Position numbers and translations under genes: made by a program. A DNA stretch of 64,000 nucleotides from Prorocentrum cordatum. Its lineage: Eukaryota; Sar; Dinophyceae; Prorocentrales; Prorocentraceae. A model generated the notes under the pieces. It saw only the letters and a list, made by a program, of their open reading frames with translations, ran no database searches and was not told the origin of the DNA. The DNA lies in assembly GCA_963575745.1 (NCBI GenBank), contig CAUYUJ010015960.1, forward strand, positions 505,144-569,143, given 5' to 3'. Below are positions 19,515-30,803 of the stretch, one piece after another; the stretch's first letter is position 1, and every line of letters begins with the position of its first letter.

Positions 19515-22500
19515 GAAATTATGTTGTTCCGTGCTGTTCTGTGAACTTGGTGCGTGAATGTGGCTCAACGCACAAGTGTTGCCCGCTTGTTGGTGCAGCA
19601 TTGAGTTTGGGGTTCACTGCTGATTGAGACACAACCACAATGTAGTCCCAGGGGTACTGAGAGAGAGTTGGCGTACGGATCGAAGTACTTTGGTATATGA
19701 GTTGTAAAGCCCCATGACATAAATATGTGTGCTGTACCAGCGCGGTCAACATCACTTCGTCATGCATGACGCGTGGCAGCATTGGGAACCACCAGAGAGA
19801 CTGGGATGCTCTGCAAGCCGCATAACTAGTGAACAATGATGCATCACCCCTTGAATTCAACTGTCAGAGTGAGTAAATGAACCACCACAGTGCTCTCTTC
19901 GACATTTAGAGGCGCGCATTTGGCACGCCTTTCGCGTTCACTTTTTCGCAACACACCCAGAAGATAACGCATCGGGCATGGGGGAAACCAGTCCGCTTCA
20001 TCGCGCCGCTAAGGGCACTGCAGATGTTCCAGATCCCCCATTGCCTCGCCTTTACATCGTGTTACATGCAATCCGACGTTGCAGCGTGCTTCTGTCCGCG
20101 CGACTCGGGTTTGACGAACGACGCGATCTCGCATGCATGTCTTGCGTTTTAATAGCGAAGTCTCAGCGCCAGCGCGGTCTTCGCCGCTGCAGCAGGAGTC
20201 GGGGCCAACTCGGACGGCTCGCGCAGCGAAGCTCTGCGGGGTCTGCGCGCCCCGAGAAGGTGCCCCGAAGGCTGGCGCGCCCTGGCCGCGCTGGCGCAGA
20301 GTTCACGCGCGCGCCGGCCTCCCGCCGCCTGGCGCGAGTTTGCGACCGGCGAGATCGACCGCCCGCGCGCGTTTTTCAAATCCTTTGCTCCACCGGCATC
20401 GGGGAGGAGGCGGAGCAGGAAGGGGAGGAGGAGGAGCAGCGGGTGCTTTGCTCCGCCCCCGCTGGCGCTTGAACGCGTTCACGGGGCGGGCGCTGCGCGA
20501 CAATGGGCGGGCAGCAGGGCGGGCTGCAGTGAGGTTAGGACTGGGGGTCATCTCCTTCGCCCCCGAACCCTGTCTGGGTTGGGTTTTGGGGTGGCGGGTG
20601 CGAGTGGTTCTCGGGCCTCCCATATTCTTCGGCGGGCCTCTGCCCCTTTCGGCTCGCAGGCATTTACGCGCGCGTGATTGACGGGCGCATTGCGGAGCAT
20701 TTATCAGAGCGTGAATTACCTACCCCGCTTTCGCTTCCAAGCAAAACCAAGCCATACCACGCGCCTTATCGTCAAGCGGCCTGACCAGTACAGGCTGCAA
20801 TTTGGCATCGTTTGGTATCTCTTGGAAGCGAGGGTGGTCAAAAGCGAGGTAGGTTTGTTTTCCCCCTAATTTAATAATTCCATCATCGTTCATTTATTGC
20901 GATCGTCTTTGCCAGCGGACGCCCGGGAGGGGTTGGGCCCTGCGGCCAACCTTTCTTTCGCGCGCATCGAGGCCGCCCGCGCGGCCGGCGACGCGGCTGG
21001 CCGCGGGGCGCGCTGGGGGATCTCCGCGGCGCTCGATGCTTTTCTTCCCGCGCGGGCGGGCCGCGGCCCGTCAGGCCTCTCGCGCCGCGCGCGCGATTCT
21101 TGGCCGAATTGCTCGGGCGTCTCCAACGACAGCGCGACCCTTTAAACGCGCCGGGGATCTCAGGCCGACTCGCTGTCGATGCCCGACGGATTCCATGAGA
21201 ATTCGAGTGGCCCCCAGTTGTCTGAGGCGACATTTTCATCCCCAGGTGCTCCACATCAATGTTTCAATGCGCAACGCATCCCGGGCGCCCGAGGATTTCC
21301 CCCGGCCCCGAAACGCACGGAACGCGCGCCTGTCGCCCAACAAACTCACCTGATGCACAACATGTGGGCTCCAGTTGGCACGGGGCCGGCGTCGTCCTTC
21401 ATGTGTTCACCTCGATTTCTATTCATCAGGAATTGGGGCCGACTAGTATGGGATATTATCGGGTTTGCCTGGGGATTTCCCTTGGCCTGTAAACAATGAA
21501 AGGAATGGAGCAGCTTTCAACCCCAGAGGATTAACTCGGTTCCGCGATCGATCTCCGGCGGGGCCGAATACGTTCCAAAGGAATATGTGTAAACCCTAGA
21601 GAACCCAGGGGCATCCTGCAATTCGAATGAGAACGCTTTATCGATGCTGTTATTTAGGTTTGCTGTGCGCATGCGTCTCCACTCTCCAGTGTCACTCGGT
21701 TGGCGGTGCAGCATCCATTTTGGCGTTCATGGTTGAATGGCTCCGCGACCATATGGTGGCCCCCAGAAACACTGGCAGATATTCGACATATGGACCAACA
21801 TATTTCTGGCATGAGCTGCAACGCTTTATCACATAACGCACCTTGCTGTGCTAGCGCTGTAAATATCACTTCGTCATATGTGACGCGTGGGAACGTAGAC
21901 AACCACCAGAGATACTGGGATGCCCTGTAAGCTGCATCATGATTGATCAGTGTTGCGCGACCTCTTGAATGTAACGGTCAAAGTTAGTGCAAGAAATATC
22001 GCAGTGCTTCCTTCGACAGTTGAGGGCCCGCGTTTGATGCGCCTTCGATGCGGACTTCTATCGTTCCCTCAGAAGATAACGCATGATGCATGGGGCAGTC
22101 CAGCCCGATTCATCGCGCCGCTGAGGCACTGAAGATCTCCAATCATTTCCATGGCCACGCGTCCGCAAAGTATGAATGGCAAGTCGGCACTGCATTTTGA
22201 TACTATCCGCCCGACTCTGGTTTGCCGAACGACGCGATCCCCCATGCATGCCTTGCGCTGCAATGGCGAGGGCGCAGCGCCAGCGCGGTCTTGATCGCAG
22301 CAGCAGGAGCTTGGACTAACTCGGGCGGCTCGCGCAGTGAAGCCTTGCGGGGTTTGCGCGCCCTGACGAGGCGCCCTGAAGGCTCGCGCGCCCTGGCCAC
22401 GCTGGCGCAAAGTTCAGGCGCGCGCCAGCCTTGCGCACGCTTGACTCGAATTTGCGAGCGACGAGATCGACTGCCCGCACGCCTTCTTCTGATCCTTTAC

Positions 22501-23340
22501 CCCACCTTGCCTTTCTTGCCCCTTCCTCCCCCGCAAGCGCTTGAGCGCGTCTTTGTGGCTTGCGCTGCGGATGGGCCGGGAGGCGTCGTGAGAGGTAGTA
22601 ATTTCTCACCTTGCCGTCTGGGGTTTTACAGAGCGGATGACAGTCAGGTCCGGACTGGGGATCATCTGATTCGCCCCCGAACCCCGCTTCCTGCGTTTCG
22701 CTTTGCGTCTCTGGGAATCTCCGAGGCGATCGATGCTTGATTCTACGCGGGCACCTAGCCCACTGTCAGGCCGCTCGCGCCGCGCGCTCGCGAGTCCCGG
22801 CTAAAATGTTTTGGGCGTCTCGAGCGAGAGCGCGACCAGTAATAGTTATGCCAGGAGTATCAGGCCGATGTGTTGTTAGCACCCAGCGAACCTCGTGGCA
22901 ATCCGAGTATCTCCCAGCTGTCCAAGGCGACCATTTGATCCCCTTATTGCTCCACATCAATGTTACAAGGATAACCCCAGCGCAACAGATCCTAGGCGTT
23001 TGAGGATTCCCCCTGGTCACTGGTCCCAACTGGCACGAATGCATTACGTGTGGGCCCCAGTTGGCATGGAGCTGGCACCATCCACCCTAAGAGTTCACCG
23101 GGTTTTCTACGCATCAAAAGCAGTGGCCGAATAGTATTGGATCATCTATCATATGTCTGAGGATTCCCGATGGCCCGTAAATAATTCAGATCCAGATCCC
23201 GCTAGGGCAAGATAATTCCAACCCCGGGAGGATTAATCCAGTTCCGGGAGTGAATTTTTGGTGTGGCCGAAGACGTTCCAAATAATTTGTTGCAAATCCA
23301 CAAAAACCCGGGGGCATCTTGCAAGATTCTTGAGAACGCA
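19515..23340 (+). repeat. tandem duplication, two diverged units of about 2 kb
   Basis: Unit 1 (about 19515-21640) and unit 2 (about 21640-23340) align in order. Shared landmarks are GGTGCAGCAT (19588/21704), ATCACTTCGTCAT (19750/21867), CAGAAGATAACGCATC/G (19960/22070), CGCCAGCGCGGTCTT (20166/22279), GGCTCGCGCAGcGAAG (20216/22327), GAGATCGACcGCCCGC (20349/22463), CGCCCCCGAACCC (20569/22671), GATCTCCG..GGCG.TCGATGCTT (21020/22712), CTCCACATCAATGTT (21250/22953) and ATCTTGCA/ATCCTGCA..GAGAACGC at the ends. Unit 1 holds about 430 bp (20575-21010) missing from unit 2, which includes family A element A2. No protein motif was recognised in either unit. Confidence 0.85.
20716..20856 (+). mobile_element. 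family A element, copy A2, with both ends
   Basis: Left end TTACCTACCCCGCTTTCGCT and right end AAAGCGAGGTAGGTTTG are inverted relative to each other. A second inverted pair (TTCCAAGCAAAACCAAGCCA / GGTATCTCTTGGAAGCGAGG) lies inside. It sits in the unit-1-specific insertion of the tandem duplication, so it arrived after the duplication unless unit 2 lost it. Confidence 0.85.
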
Positions 23341-23929
23341 TGAACAGTCGGAAGGGGCCACCCACCATCGTGATCACACGAATTTTGTGCAACCGAAGAA
23401 GATGCGAAAGAGTGTTCCGAAGGCGCCCAGGGACATCCTCTTGCCTCTTGGAAACATCAGCAATCAACCGGGCGTCATAAAAATCCAGAAGGGTATTGGG
23501 GAACCGTATGGTTTTTTTCCACGAGTCTGGAGGAATATTTGGGAATCTTGTTGAACAGTGCGTCATCTTATGGAGTTTTGAAAATTCCCCCAGATTCCTG
23601 AAGTATATTGAAGAATTCTGCAGGGACCCAAGGTTCCCCGAGGACGCTTGAGGAATTCCGAGGAACCTCAAGAAGCTTTACTTTTATCAACCCGCTTCAT
23701 TCCATAACGCGCTTTAGTGTTCCCCGTTCCGTTTCATCCCTCCCCATTCGTCGAGGCCGCCGAACCGGAGGAGTTTGTTGTGCCCGAGGGGGGCTTCGAG
23801 GATTTGGCCATCGCGCACAACTGCTACAACTGCCAGGAGGTCGAGAAGGCGGGGCGCGTTGCGGGGCCAGCGCGCGGCGAGCGGAACGATCGCTCGCGCC
23901 ATTGCGACGCGGCGTGGGAGTCGACAACA
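23341..23929. other. no recognised feature
   Basis: GGAATTCC-, AATCTTG- and AGGAATAT-like words recur loosely (23510-23680). No motif-bearing frame was seen. Confidence 0.4.
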
Positions 23930-24096
23930 CGTAAGAGTGACCTTCGGCCCGGGTGACTTTTGATGCGGGCCCAGTGGGGTCCCCCGGTCGCCTAACGCGA
24001 GGCAGCATTGGCGTCTTGCGCGCTTGTGGTTGGCTCTTCCGCGGCCCCCAAAAAACATCACACCAAAGGTCACTCTTATCGACGGTCACTCTTGCG
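23930..24096. mobile_element. hairpin element M (MITE-like)
   Basis: Left arm CGTAAGAGTGACCTTCGGCC..TTTTGATGCGGGCC pairs with right arm CGCGGCCCCCAAAAAACATC..ACCAAAGGTCACTCTTA. The right side carries an extra GGTCACTCTTGCG copy, so the terminal word is present twice there. Confidence 0.7.
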
Positions 24097-24284
24097 TGTA
24101 GCCGAGGGAGGGAAAGCGTGAGAGAGGCGGGGGGACAGGAAGAGATGGCGAGAAAGAGGGGGCTGGGTATCGAGCAGCGTACGCTGATTGAGGGTTCGCC
24201 AGCCCCGCGGGTGTTTCCTGGCTCGACGGGATGCCCGGAGCATGTTGAGGGTGTTGGGGCCCCGGCACAGGAATAAAGGAGCAG

Positions 24285-24780
24285 AGAAAGAGAGAGAGAG
24301 AGAGAAAAAGGGCGAGTGGATTCGCCGATGGAGGAGGAGGAGGAGGAAGAGGCAACAGAGGACGAGCAGGCGGAGAACGAGGATGAGGAGGAAGATGCCG
24401 ATGAGGGTGAGGATCAGAACAAGGAGGAAGAGCAAGGACAGGACGAATAGGAGCAACAGCTTGGAAATATGTATACGTAGGAGGAAGAGGACGAGAAGTG
24501 GCGACCCTTCCCGCCGGTGCCTCGGCTGCTGGAGGCCACCTGTTCGCTGGTGCGGCGAGACTCCAGGAGCGATGGCGGGGGGGTGGGAAACAGCAGTGGC
24601 CGCCACCGCCGCATCAGGATGAGGAGGGGGAGGCGGAGCTGCAGCCTCAGCGGCGGCAGTGGAGGAGGAGGAGGAGGAGGAGAAGGAGGTGGAGGAGGAG
24701 GAGGAGGAGGAGAAGGAAGAGGAGGCGGAGGAGGCCCCGCGCGCCTCCCCGATGTCTCTCCTCCCTTCTCCCATACTCCT
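24285..24780 (+). repeat. GA and GGA/GAG microsatellite tract
   Basis: A GA run at 24287-24306, followed by GGAGGA-rich runs at 24330-24500 and 24658-24735 with interspersed GAGGATGAGGA. The long Ser-, Arg- and Glu-rich frames here are repeat artefacts. Confidence 0.9.
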
Positions 24781-25385
24781 CTTGCGTGAGCCTGCACGGC
24801 AAGCGTTTTCGTGCCACCATCCGGGTCCCGTACCCGTTCACCACAGCGCGGGTTGCCGCTCCCGCCCGTTGTGACGTGACCCCGCCCTGAGACGCTTTGT
24901 CTTGGGGCATTCCTCCGATGCGGTCGCGAAGCAGACGACCTCGTCGCGTCGGCTATGTCCTCGCCACCGTCCCCCCCGCAGGCCTGGCCAAAGAAAAGGC
25001 GGGGGCGACACTGCAACACTCGGGGGCGGAAAAGAAGGGGGTGATGACTAGGGGGGGGTGGATATCATGGCGGGGGGCATGATATTTCCCCAGATTTCAT
25101 GGCGCCTCTTCTTATTTCATTATGTCCCTGGCCCCCCCGTTGGGCCGCGCACATGCCGCTGGTCATGATTTGCACCCCCCCCTCTTGGACACCCCCCTCT
25201 TTGCCGCTCCCGAAACACGATGTGGGCGGGCACGTGTTGTCAGCGGCGGCGAACACGGCGTCTCCCGTTAAAGCGACGCGCTGGGGCAAAGCAGAGCTAG
25301 CTGCGCCCAGTGCAAGCAGTGGCGGGGCGAGCAGGGGGAAGGAGGGGAGCCCTCATTGGGCGCGAATTAATGGGGGGCGATAAAT
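24781..25385. other. no recognised feature
   Basis: Contains several runs of 7-9 identical G or C bases (25050-25200). No coding support. Confidence 0.4.
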
Positions 25386-25867
25386 GAGCGGGGGACGAAA
25401 GGTGCCCTTGTCGTGCCCCAGAGGCCCCCTTCTGGGCCCTCCGGGGCTCCTTGAGGGGGGCCCCAAGGGGCCCCTTTTCGGCAGCCCTCGCTGCCCCCCC
25501 CATCCATCGCCCCCCGTTGCGCGTCCTCCGACCTTGGCAACGGTCGACGAAGGCAAAGTGGGCCTCTGTGCCAGACGGCCCGGGCGGGCACCTTTCCAGG
25601 GCCCCTTTCCGGGTGCCAAAGCAGAGGGCGCAAATACGGGCAAAGAGTCTGCCCAGGGCATCGAGAAGGCCAGCGCGCCTTCGCGCAAGCCCCTCGAAGC
25701 GACGAGGTCACGCCGGCGTGTCAGGATGCCCGCAAGGGCAGGACGCGACGTGCCAGCACGGGCAGTGCATCTCGGAACCTCGACCACCCCTGGGCCTGGG
25801 AGCACGACCAGGGATCGGTTTGAGAAAGTCGTGTCAGCCTGTCTCTCGAACCGCTCCAGGGCGAAGG
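25386..25867. other. GC-rich spacer
   Basis: GGGGCCCC-rich around 25415-25500. Long overlapping frames exist on both strands, and no motif was recognised. Confidence 0.4.
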
Positions 25868-26218
25868 TGGTGGTGGTGGTGAGGAGGAGGAGGAGGAGGA
25901 GGAGGAGGAGGAGGAGGAGGAGGGGGAGGAGGAGGAGGAGAGGAGGAGGAGGAGGAGGCGGAGGAGGAGGAGGAGGAGGAGGAGGCCCTGCGGTCGACCC
26001 CACGGCGCGCCTCCACTTTTCGGGGAGGGAGGCGGCACGGGCAGCGGAAGCGCGTCGGGCAGCAAGCGCATGAACGTTTTGGAAGCCGACCTGCGAGCTG
26101 ACACTTGCCGACCTCCTCCTCCTCCTCCTCATCCTCGTCCTTCTCCTCCTCCTCCTCCCCCTCCTCCCCCTCCTCCTCCTCCTCCTCGCTCTCCTCCTCC
26201 TCCTCCTCCTCCTTCCCC
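25868..26218. repeat. GGA array facing a CTC array
   Basis: A GTG/GGA run at 25868-25985 and a CTC run at 26112-26218 are complementary and separated by about 125 bp. The two could form a very large hairpin of trinucleotide arms. The spacer includes GGAAGCGCGTCGGGCAGCAA. Confidence 0.9.
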
Positions 26219-26600
26219 AGAAGGACCCGTGTCAGTAGCGATGGGCTCGTGGGCAGTCGATTGCATCGTCGGTCGGGAGTCGGTGGGCTGCTCCGAGCGG
26301 CTCGGTTCGAATGTTGAATGGACCGCCCAAGAAGCCTCGAGTCGGGATTTGAGGATGGGTTGCAGGAGGGGCCAAGAGGCCGACGACGCCGACGACGAGG
26401 CGGAGGGGGGAAGAGGAGGGGGTGGCAGAGGAGGCGGGAGGGAGTTGGGGCAGGGGACGGGGACGAGAGAGGGAGATGGACAGGGACAGGGGGAAGGAGA
26501 GGGGGCACGGAGAGTGAGAAGGGGGAGGTGGGACCAGGACTGGGACGGTGGCATGTGAGGCAGGGTAACAGATCTGGATTCTCATTTGCGGAACGCTTAC
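26219..26600. other. purine-rich spacer
   Basis: GGGACAGGGGG and GGAGAGGGGG words at 26440-26530. No coding support. Confidence 0.45.
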
Positions 26601-26919
26601 CTTGAGACCCAATGTTGGCACTGACCGGCAGAGTGAAATTCGGACGTCAGAGGCCTCGCTCAGAGAAGATTATGCCGCTGTTGGCATGGACTGAGAAACT
26701 CGGCGACCGCTTGCTGCAGTATCCGAGCCAATTTGGGATGAGAGAAGCGTTTCAGTCAATAGGCCCCCCACCCCCGATGACTTGGCGACGGGAGCCGCTG
26801 AAAACTCCTTATCCAGTTGGCTCACCGCCGACATGCTGGACTTGGCTGCTCAAGAAACTCATCGTAAGCCTGCGGCTGAATTCTGCGCGGGCCGCTGGAA
26901 ACAGATGGGTGTGCATCGA

Positions 26920-27549
26920 TCACACTTCTTGGAGCTGCAGTGGCTTATGGCCATCCCCTGTGGACATTGAAACGGTACGAGCTGGACCACAGCAGTGGCG
27001 TGGAGATGGTGGCATCTGTATAGTTGGGCCAAACCTCGAGCGCAGGCTCCCCGACATTGGCAAAGACATCCAATTTCCCTGCGCCGGTGCGAACGACATG
27101 ATCAGTTGCGACCTTGAGATGGCCAGCCCTGGATCTGAGTTTAAACACCAACTGCCTAAACGCTGACCTTGCTCGCCGATCATCCAGATACCATCCTTGA
27201 GACTGAGCTCTACAGAACTGTCGTACACGCTGGTTTGCTTACTCGCCCACCGCTCCATCCGAGTCAGTAAGGCCCATCCGCTGTGGGGCAGCCTTCTCCC
27301 CGAGCCCATCATTGTCTGCCCGAACTGGCCGGGGAAGAAGCTTGACTTTACACATTGGGAAGTGAGCAAGAGGGTGAGACCACGTCTCAAGAGAGACTTC
27401 GGGGGATCCGCAGACCATACGATGACATCGTGCACCGATTCTTCAGCCGATGCTGACATACAAAGCCCCCGAGCGTCCAACGTACAGATCAAGTCTGTTG
27501 TAACAACACGTGACCTGCGAAGCTGCCGCTTGTGTGCATTGCATCGCAA
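26920..27549 (-). CDS. hypothetical minus-strand frame, unrecognised
   Basis: A 209-aa frame opens with MRCNAHKRQL and has a protein-like composition (VVTTDLICTLDARG, DVIVWSADPPKSLLRRG, DDGIWMIGEQGQ-like) in a locally lower-GC region. In a second - frame, 26945-27151 reads GHLKVATDHVVRTGAGKLDV followed by FANVGEPALEV. This looks like a continuation after a frameshift or an exon junction near 27130. The ATDHV motif loosely resembles Hint-type (intein/hedgehog) segments, but the rest does not establish this. The opposite strand is also open (26612-27166 and 27197-27631), so the strand is not certain. No start context, stop or intron pattern settles the model. Confidence 0.22.
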   Translation of the reverse strand: MRCNAHKRQLRRSRVVTTDLICTLDARGLCMSASAEESVHDVIVWSADPPKSLLRRGLTLLLTSQCVKSSFFPGQFGQTMMGSGRRLPHSGWALLTRMERWASKQTSVYDSSVELSLKDGIWMIGEQGQRLGSWCLNSDPGLAISRSQLIMSFAPAQGNWMSLPMSGSLRSRFGPTIQMPPSPRHCCGPARTVSMSTGDGHKPLQLQEV

Positions 27550-27639
27550 GGATGAGCTCGGTGAGTTTCCGATCCAATTTCTTGCTGATCTAATGGGCCA
27601 TTCCTCTGAGTGTGTTTCTGTTACCAGCTAGAATGATGC

Positions 27640-28650
27640 TGACTGTAGTAGCGTTCGGGGTGTTCTGGCTTTTGCTGCGTTTGGTTAAGTTCAAGGGCAT
27701 CCGTACTCTGACCAGGTGGGCACCAGGAACGGATGATGTATGTTGCGATCGGCGCCTGTTCAATTAGTTTATGTCGCGAAACATCTTGCAATATGTGTTC
27801 GCCAGAGCTCGGACACCCATAATTGTTCCAGGATATCTGTGCGCTTTGGCATGGCAAGTATTGCCTGGTCAAGCAGTTTGTCGATTGCCGAACTTGTTAG
27901 CGTGTAGTCAGCCAGCCTCTGGATCATGGCAATTGCAGGAGGTTGCACATCGTGTGTTGTACCATCGGCGAGGGGGGTTCTTTGTACATTTGAGAGGGAG
28001 GAGCAGGAGGAGGAGCAGCAGCAGGAGGAGGACCATGAGAGGCCGGGGGAGGTACAGGAGAGGAAAGGCGGGGGACGACAACGATGAGGACGGACTCGGA
28101 TCTAGGAATGTGGTCGCCGCTGGGGAAAACGCGCCGATTCAGACATGTGGGAGTACTGTTTGGACGGGCCGGAGACGGTTCCCCGAAATACATGAAGCAT
28201 GTCGAGCTCTTGTTGGTGGAAAGCATGTGCTGTGCGGGAGAAGCGGGAGTTTGGTTGAGCAATGTTAGGGGAGAGAGAGGAGCACACGTCGATGAAGACG
28301 AGTCAAGCGGAACAGCCTCTCCCACACGCCGACAGGGTCAGCGGATTCAGGACGGCGGTCCTTCGAGTCCAGGACCAGCTTCAACCGCAAAAAACGCCTG
28401 TACTGCCACCGAGGAGGGCTCAACTGGACAAATGCACAGTCATCGCGAGAGGGACCGCCACGGGTCACGCAGTCGGAGGCGGCCCCACTCCTCCTATGGA
28501 GAGAGGGACGCGGTGTTGGCACACGGCTGGGAGATTTCTTCACTCGATCGAATTGGTCCTCGAACCAGTAAGTTTGGGCCCATGCAGATCGTGGGAACGA
28601 ACGGCGAGTTTGGGCGTGGTGGAGCAGGACGATGACAGGAACAGGGGGAG
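27640..28650. other. unassigned, overlapping open frames
   Basis: A 183-aa + frame (28084-28635) and a 133-aa - frame overlap here. GGAGGAGGAG/GCAGCAGCAG runs at 27990-28035 are simple sequence. No family was recognised. Confidence 0.35.
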
Positions 28651-28654
28651 TGGG

Positions 28655-28900
28655 GGATGAGGATCAAGAGGACGATGAGGAGGTCAAGGGAAAGGGGAAC
28701 GAGTACGCCGAGGATGGTGCCTAGGACGAAATCGAAGACGGGGTCGAGGGCGAGGACGACGCCGAGGACGACCATGAAGAGAACAAGACATCGAAGGAGG
28801 ACCTCGGACAGGAAAGGGAGGAGGAGAAGGAACTAGTTCCGAACGAGGAGACTGAGGAGGAAGAGGAAAAGGACATCGAGGAACTCAGAAGGTGGTGTGG
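28655..28900 (+). repeat. purine-rich GAGGAC/GAGGAA tract
   Basis: Degenerate GAGGA/CGAGGA repeats with no other feature. Confidence 0.8.
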
Positions 28901-29230
28901 GACAGAGGAGAGGCTTCGTACAACGAGAGGGGGGATCAGATGAGGGGAACGGGGCAGGGAATGGAGCAATTTTGAGGAGGAGCCTTGAGGAGGAGGTCCG
29001 AGGAGGAAGAGGAGGTCGGCTGTCTTGCTGCGCGCCCTGCCGGCAGGAGCGCCCTCAGCTGGAAGCTGACGGCGCAGGAGGCCTCCGATGGCGCGGCGGC
29101 TGTGGCGGACATGCTGGCACGGGGCCTGGAGGCTCGCCGTGCCTCTCCCAGAGGGGAAGGGAGGGTGGGGAGGGGATGGCGAGGCGCAGGGAGGGAGGGG
29201 GACGGGAGGGAGGTGAGGGAGGGGAGGGAT
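28901..29230. other. no recognised feature
   Basis: GC- and G-rich spacer before family I element I3. Confidence 0.4.
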
Positions 29231-29432
29231 CGGCGGCGAGGCTTGGGGGGGAAGCGAGAAGGGGCGGGCCTTCGCAGAGGGCTCGGAAGTCCCCCGGGGC
29301 CGTCTGAGGAGTCTTCCGAGCCTTCCCCGAAAGCGCAGAGAGTTTCTCAGAGGGCGCCAGGGCTCCTGAGAAGTCACGCCGCGCCTCCTGGGAGGGCCTT
29401 CTCCTCCTCGCTTCCCCCCCTCGCGCGCCGCC
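29231..29432 (-). mobile_element. family I element, copy I3 (reverse)
   Basis: Ends CGGCGGCGAGGCTTGGGGGG and CCCCCCCTCGCGCGCCGCCG are inverted. The interior GGAGTCTTCCGAGCCTTCCC and GAGAGTTTCTCAGAGG match the reverse complement of I2 at 45173. Confidence 0.78.
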
Positions 29433-29561
29433 GAAGGGAGGGCGAGGGCGGGAGGGAGCTGGGCCGCTCGTGCCCCCCCAGCTTGCGCGCGGGCCTCGAG
29501 TGCCCGCAGTTGAAGAGCGCAGCTCGTGGAGTGCAGTTGCTGGGGCACCAGGCGACTACGG

Positions 29562-29735
29562 ACAGCATCCCTCCTCCTCCCCCTCCTGCCCTTTCTCCTC
29601 CTCCTCCTCCGCCTCCTCCTCCTCCTCCGCCTCCTCCTCGTTCTCCTCCTCATCCTCCTCCTCCTCCTCCTCCTCCTCCTCCTCCTCCTCCTCCTCCTCC
29701 TCCCCCTCCCCCTCCATCCGCATCCCCCTTCCCTC
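29562..29735 (+). repeat. (CTC)n microsatellite
   Basis: Interrupted CTC/CTG tract, purest at 29650-29702, ending in a CCCTCC run. Confidence 0.97.
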
Positions 29736-30582
29736 CCTCTCTCTGTCTTCCAGGGCCGGACCTAAGCGCCGTTTTGCTGGACTCCGACCGTGCTTTGTTC
29801 TTCGTTTGGCAGGGATCAGTTGAGCGGAAGATCGGGACAAATCGGAACCAGAGATTCTGGGAGAGTTCCAGAGAAAAATACAACGCCGATTTGTGGAGCG
29901 TAGCGCGCGCATTCGCAGAAGTTCCCCAAGAGTGCTCGAGGGCTTGAGGAGCCCAAGTAACACATGGGCGCTCAATTAAACTATTGAGAGCGGGCAGAAA
30001 ATCTGGTGTACACGAGCATTGTGAGCGGGTGCGCGGCTTGCACGGGGGGCACAGTAGGGTTGCGTTTCAGGGACTTGGGCGCTGGTCAAAGCGCTGATGA
30101 GGGGCCCGAGAACGCGTCACACATATTACGCCTGCGGCGCCATGGAGGCCGCATTTGCGGTTGCAGTTGGGCGGGCGGCCCGCCGCGCGCACCGTGGCGA
30201 CAGTTCTCTTAGGCGCCCGCCCGCCGCCGTGGACGTAGTGGACCCTGCCAGTCTCTCGGTCGGCGCACGGCGGGTCGGCAGCCACGACGCTGGCGGCCTG
30301 AAAATGCTTCGAAAGTGTTTCTCCCCGAGCCCGGGGCTATTGTACATTTTCGGTGGCACGCGCAGCTCGGAGAAAAATCGCCTTGTCCGTCGGCGGCCAG
30401 TTGGCTGTCGTCGCGCAGAAGTGCCGGCGGATGGCGCGGTCCACACTCAGCGCAGAGAGCGTGTCCATGAGCGTGGACTCGTCGAGGGGCAGGAGGAAGG
30501 ACCTCGCGGTCAGGACCATCGCGGCCCGCGATGTCCACGGCCCCCACCCTGGGCGCGCGAGGACCTGCTGGGCGCCGCCGCA
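29736..30582. other. unassigned
   Basis: A - strand frame (30337-30627) contains LPLDESTLMDTLSALSVDRA, which is protein-like, but the + strand is open too (30097-31380, 427 aa) and no family was recognised. Confidence 0.35.
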
Positions 30583-30803
30583 GCGCGATTTCAGAGAATC
30601 TCGGAACCAGAAATCCGGGCGCGCCAAATTTCGCGGGCCGAAAAACTCTCAGAGAGTTTCGGCCGGCTCCGAGGTTTTGGGTTTATGGGAATGTTTCACG
30701 CGGGGTGGGTAGTTCAGAGATTTTCAGAGATTCTCAGAGAAGTTCGGACGCGAGAATTTGGCGCGCCCCGGTTTCTGGTTCCGTGCATCTCTGAAAAGCG
30801 GTT
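30583..30803. mobile_element. hairpin element N (MITE-like)
   Basis: Left arm TTTCAGAGAATCTCGGAACC, AGAAATCCGGGCGCGCCAAA; right arm TTTGGCGCGCCCCGGTTTCT, GGTTCCGTGCATCTCTGAAA. The arms are about 70 bp and imperfect, around a loop rich in TTCAGAGATT words. It explains part of the 427-aa pseudo-ROF spanning the area. Confidence 0.8.

Noticed and set aside
24076-26621. Ser-, Arg-, Glu- and Gly-repeat proteins
   Set aside because: Derived from GGA/CTC arrays.
26945-27151. Hint/intein domain
   Set aside because: Only one short ATDHV-like motif. The surrounding blocks of the fold are not visible.
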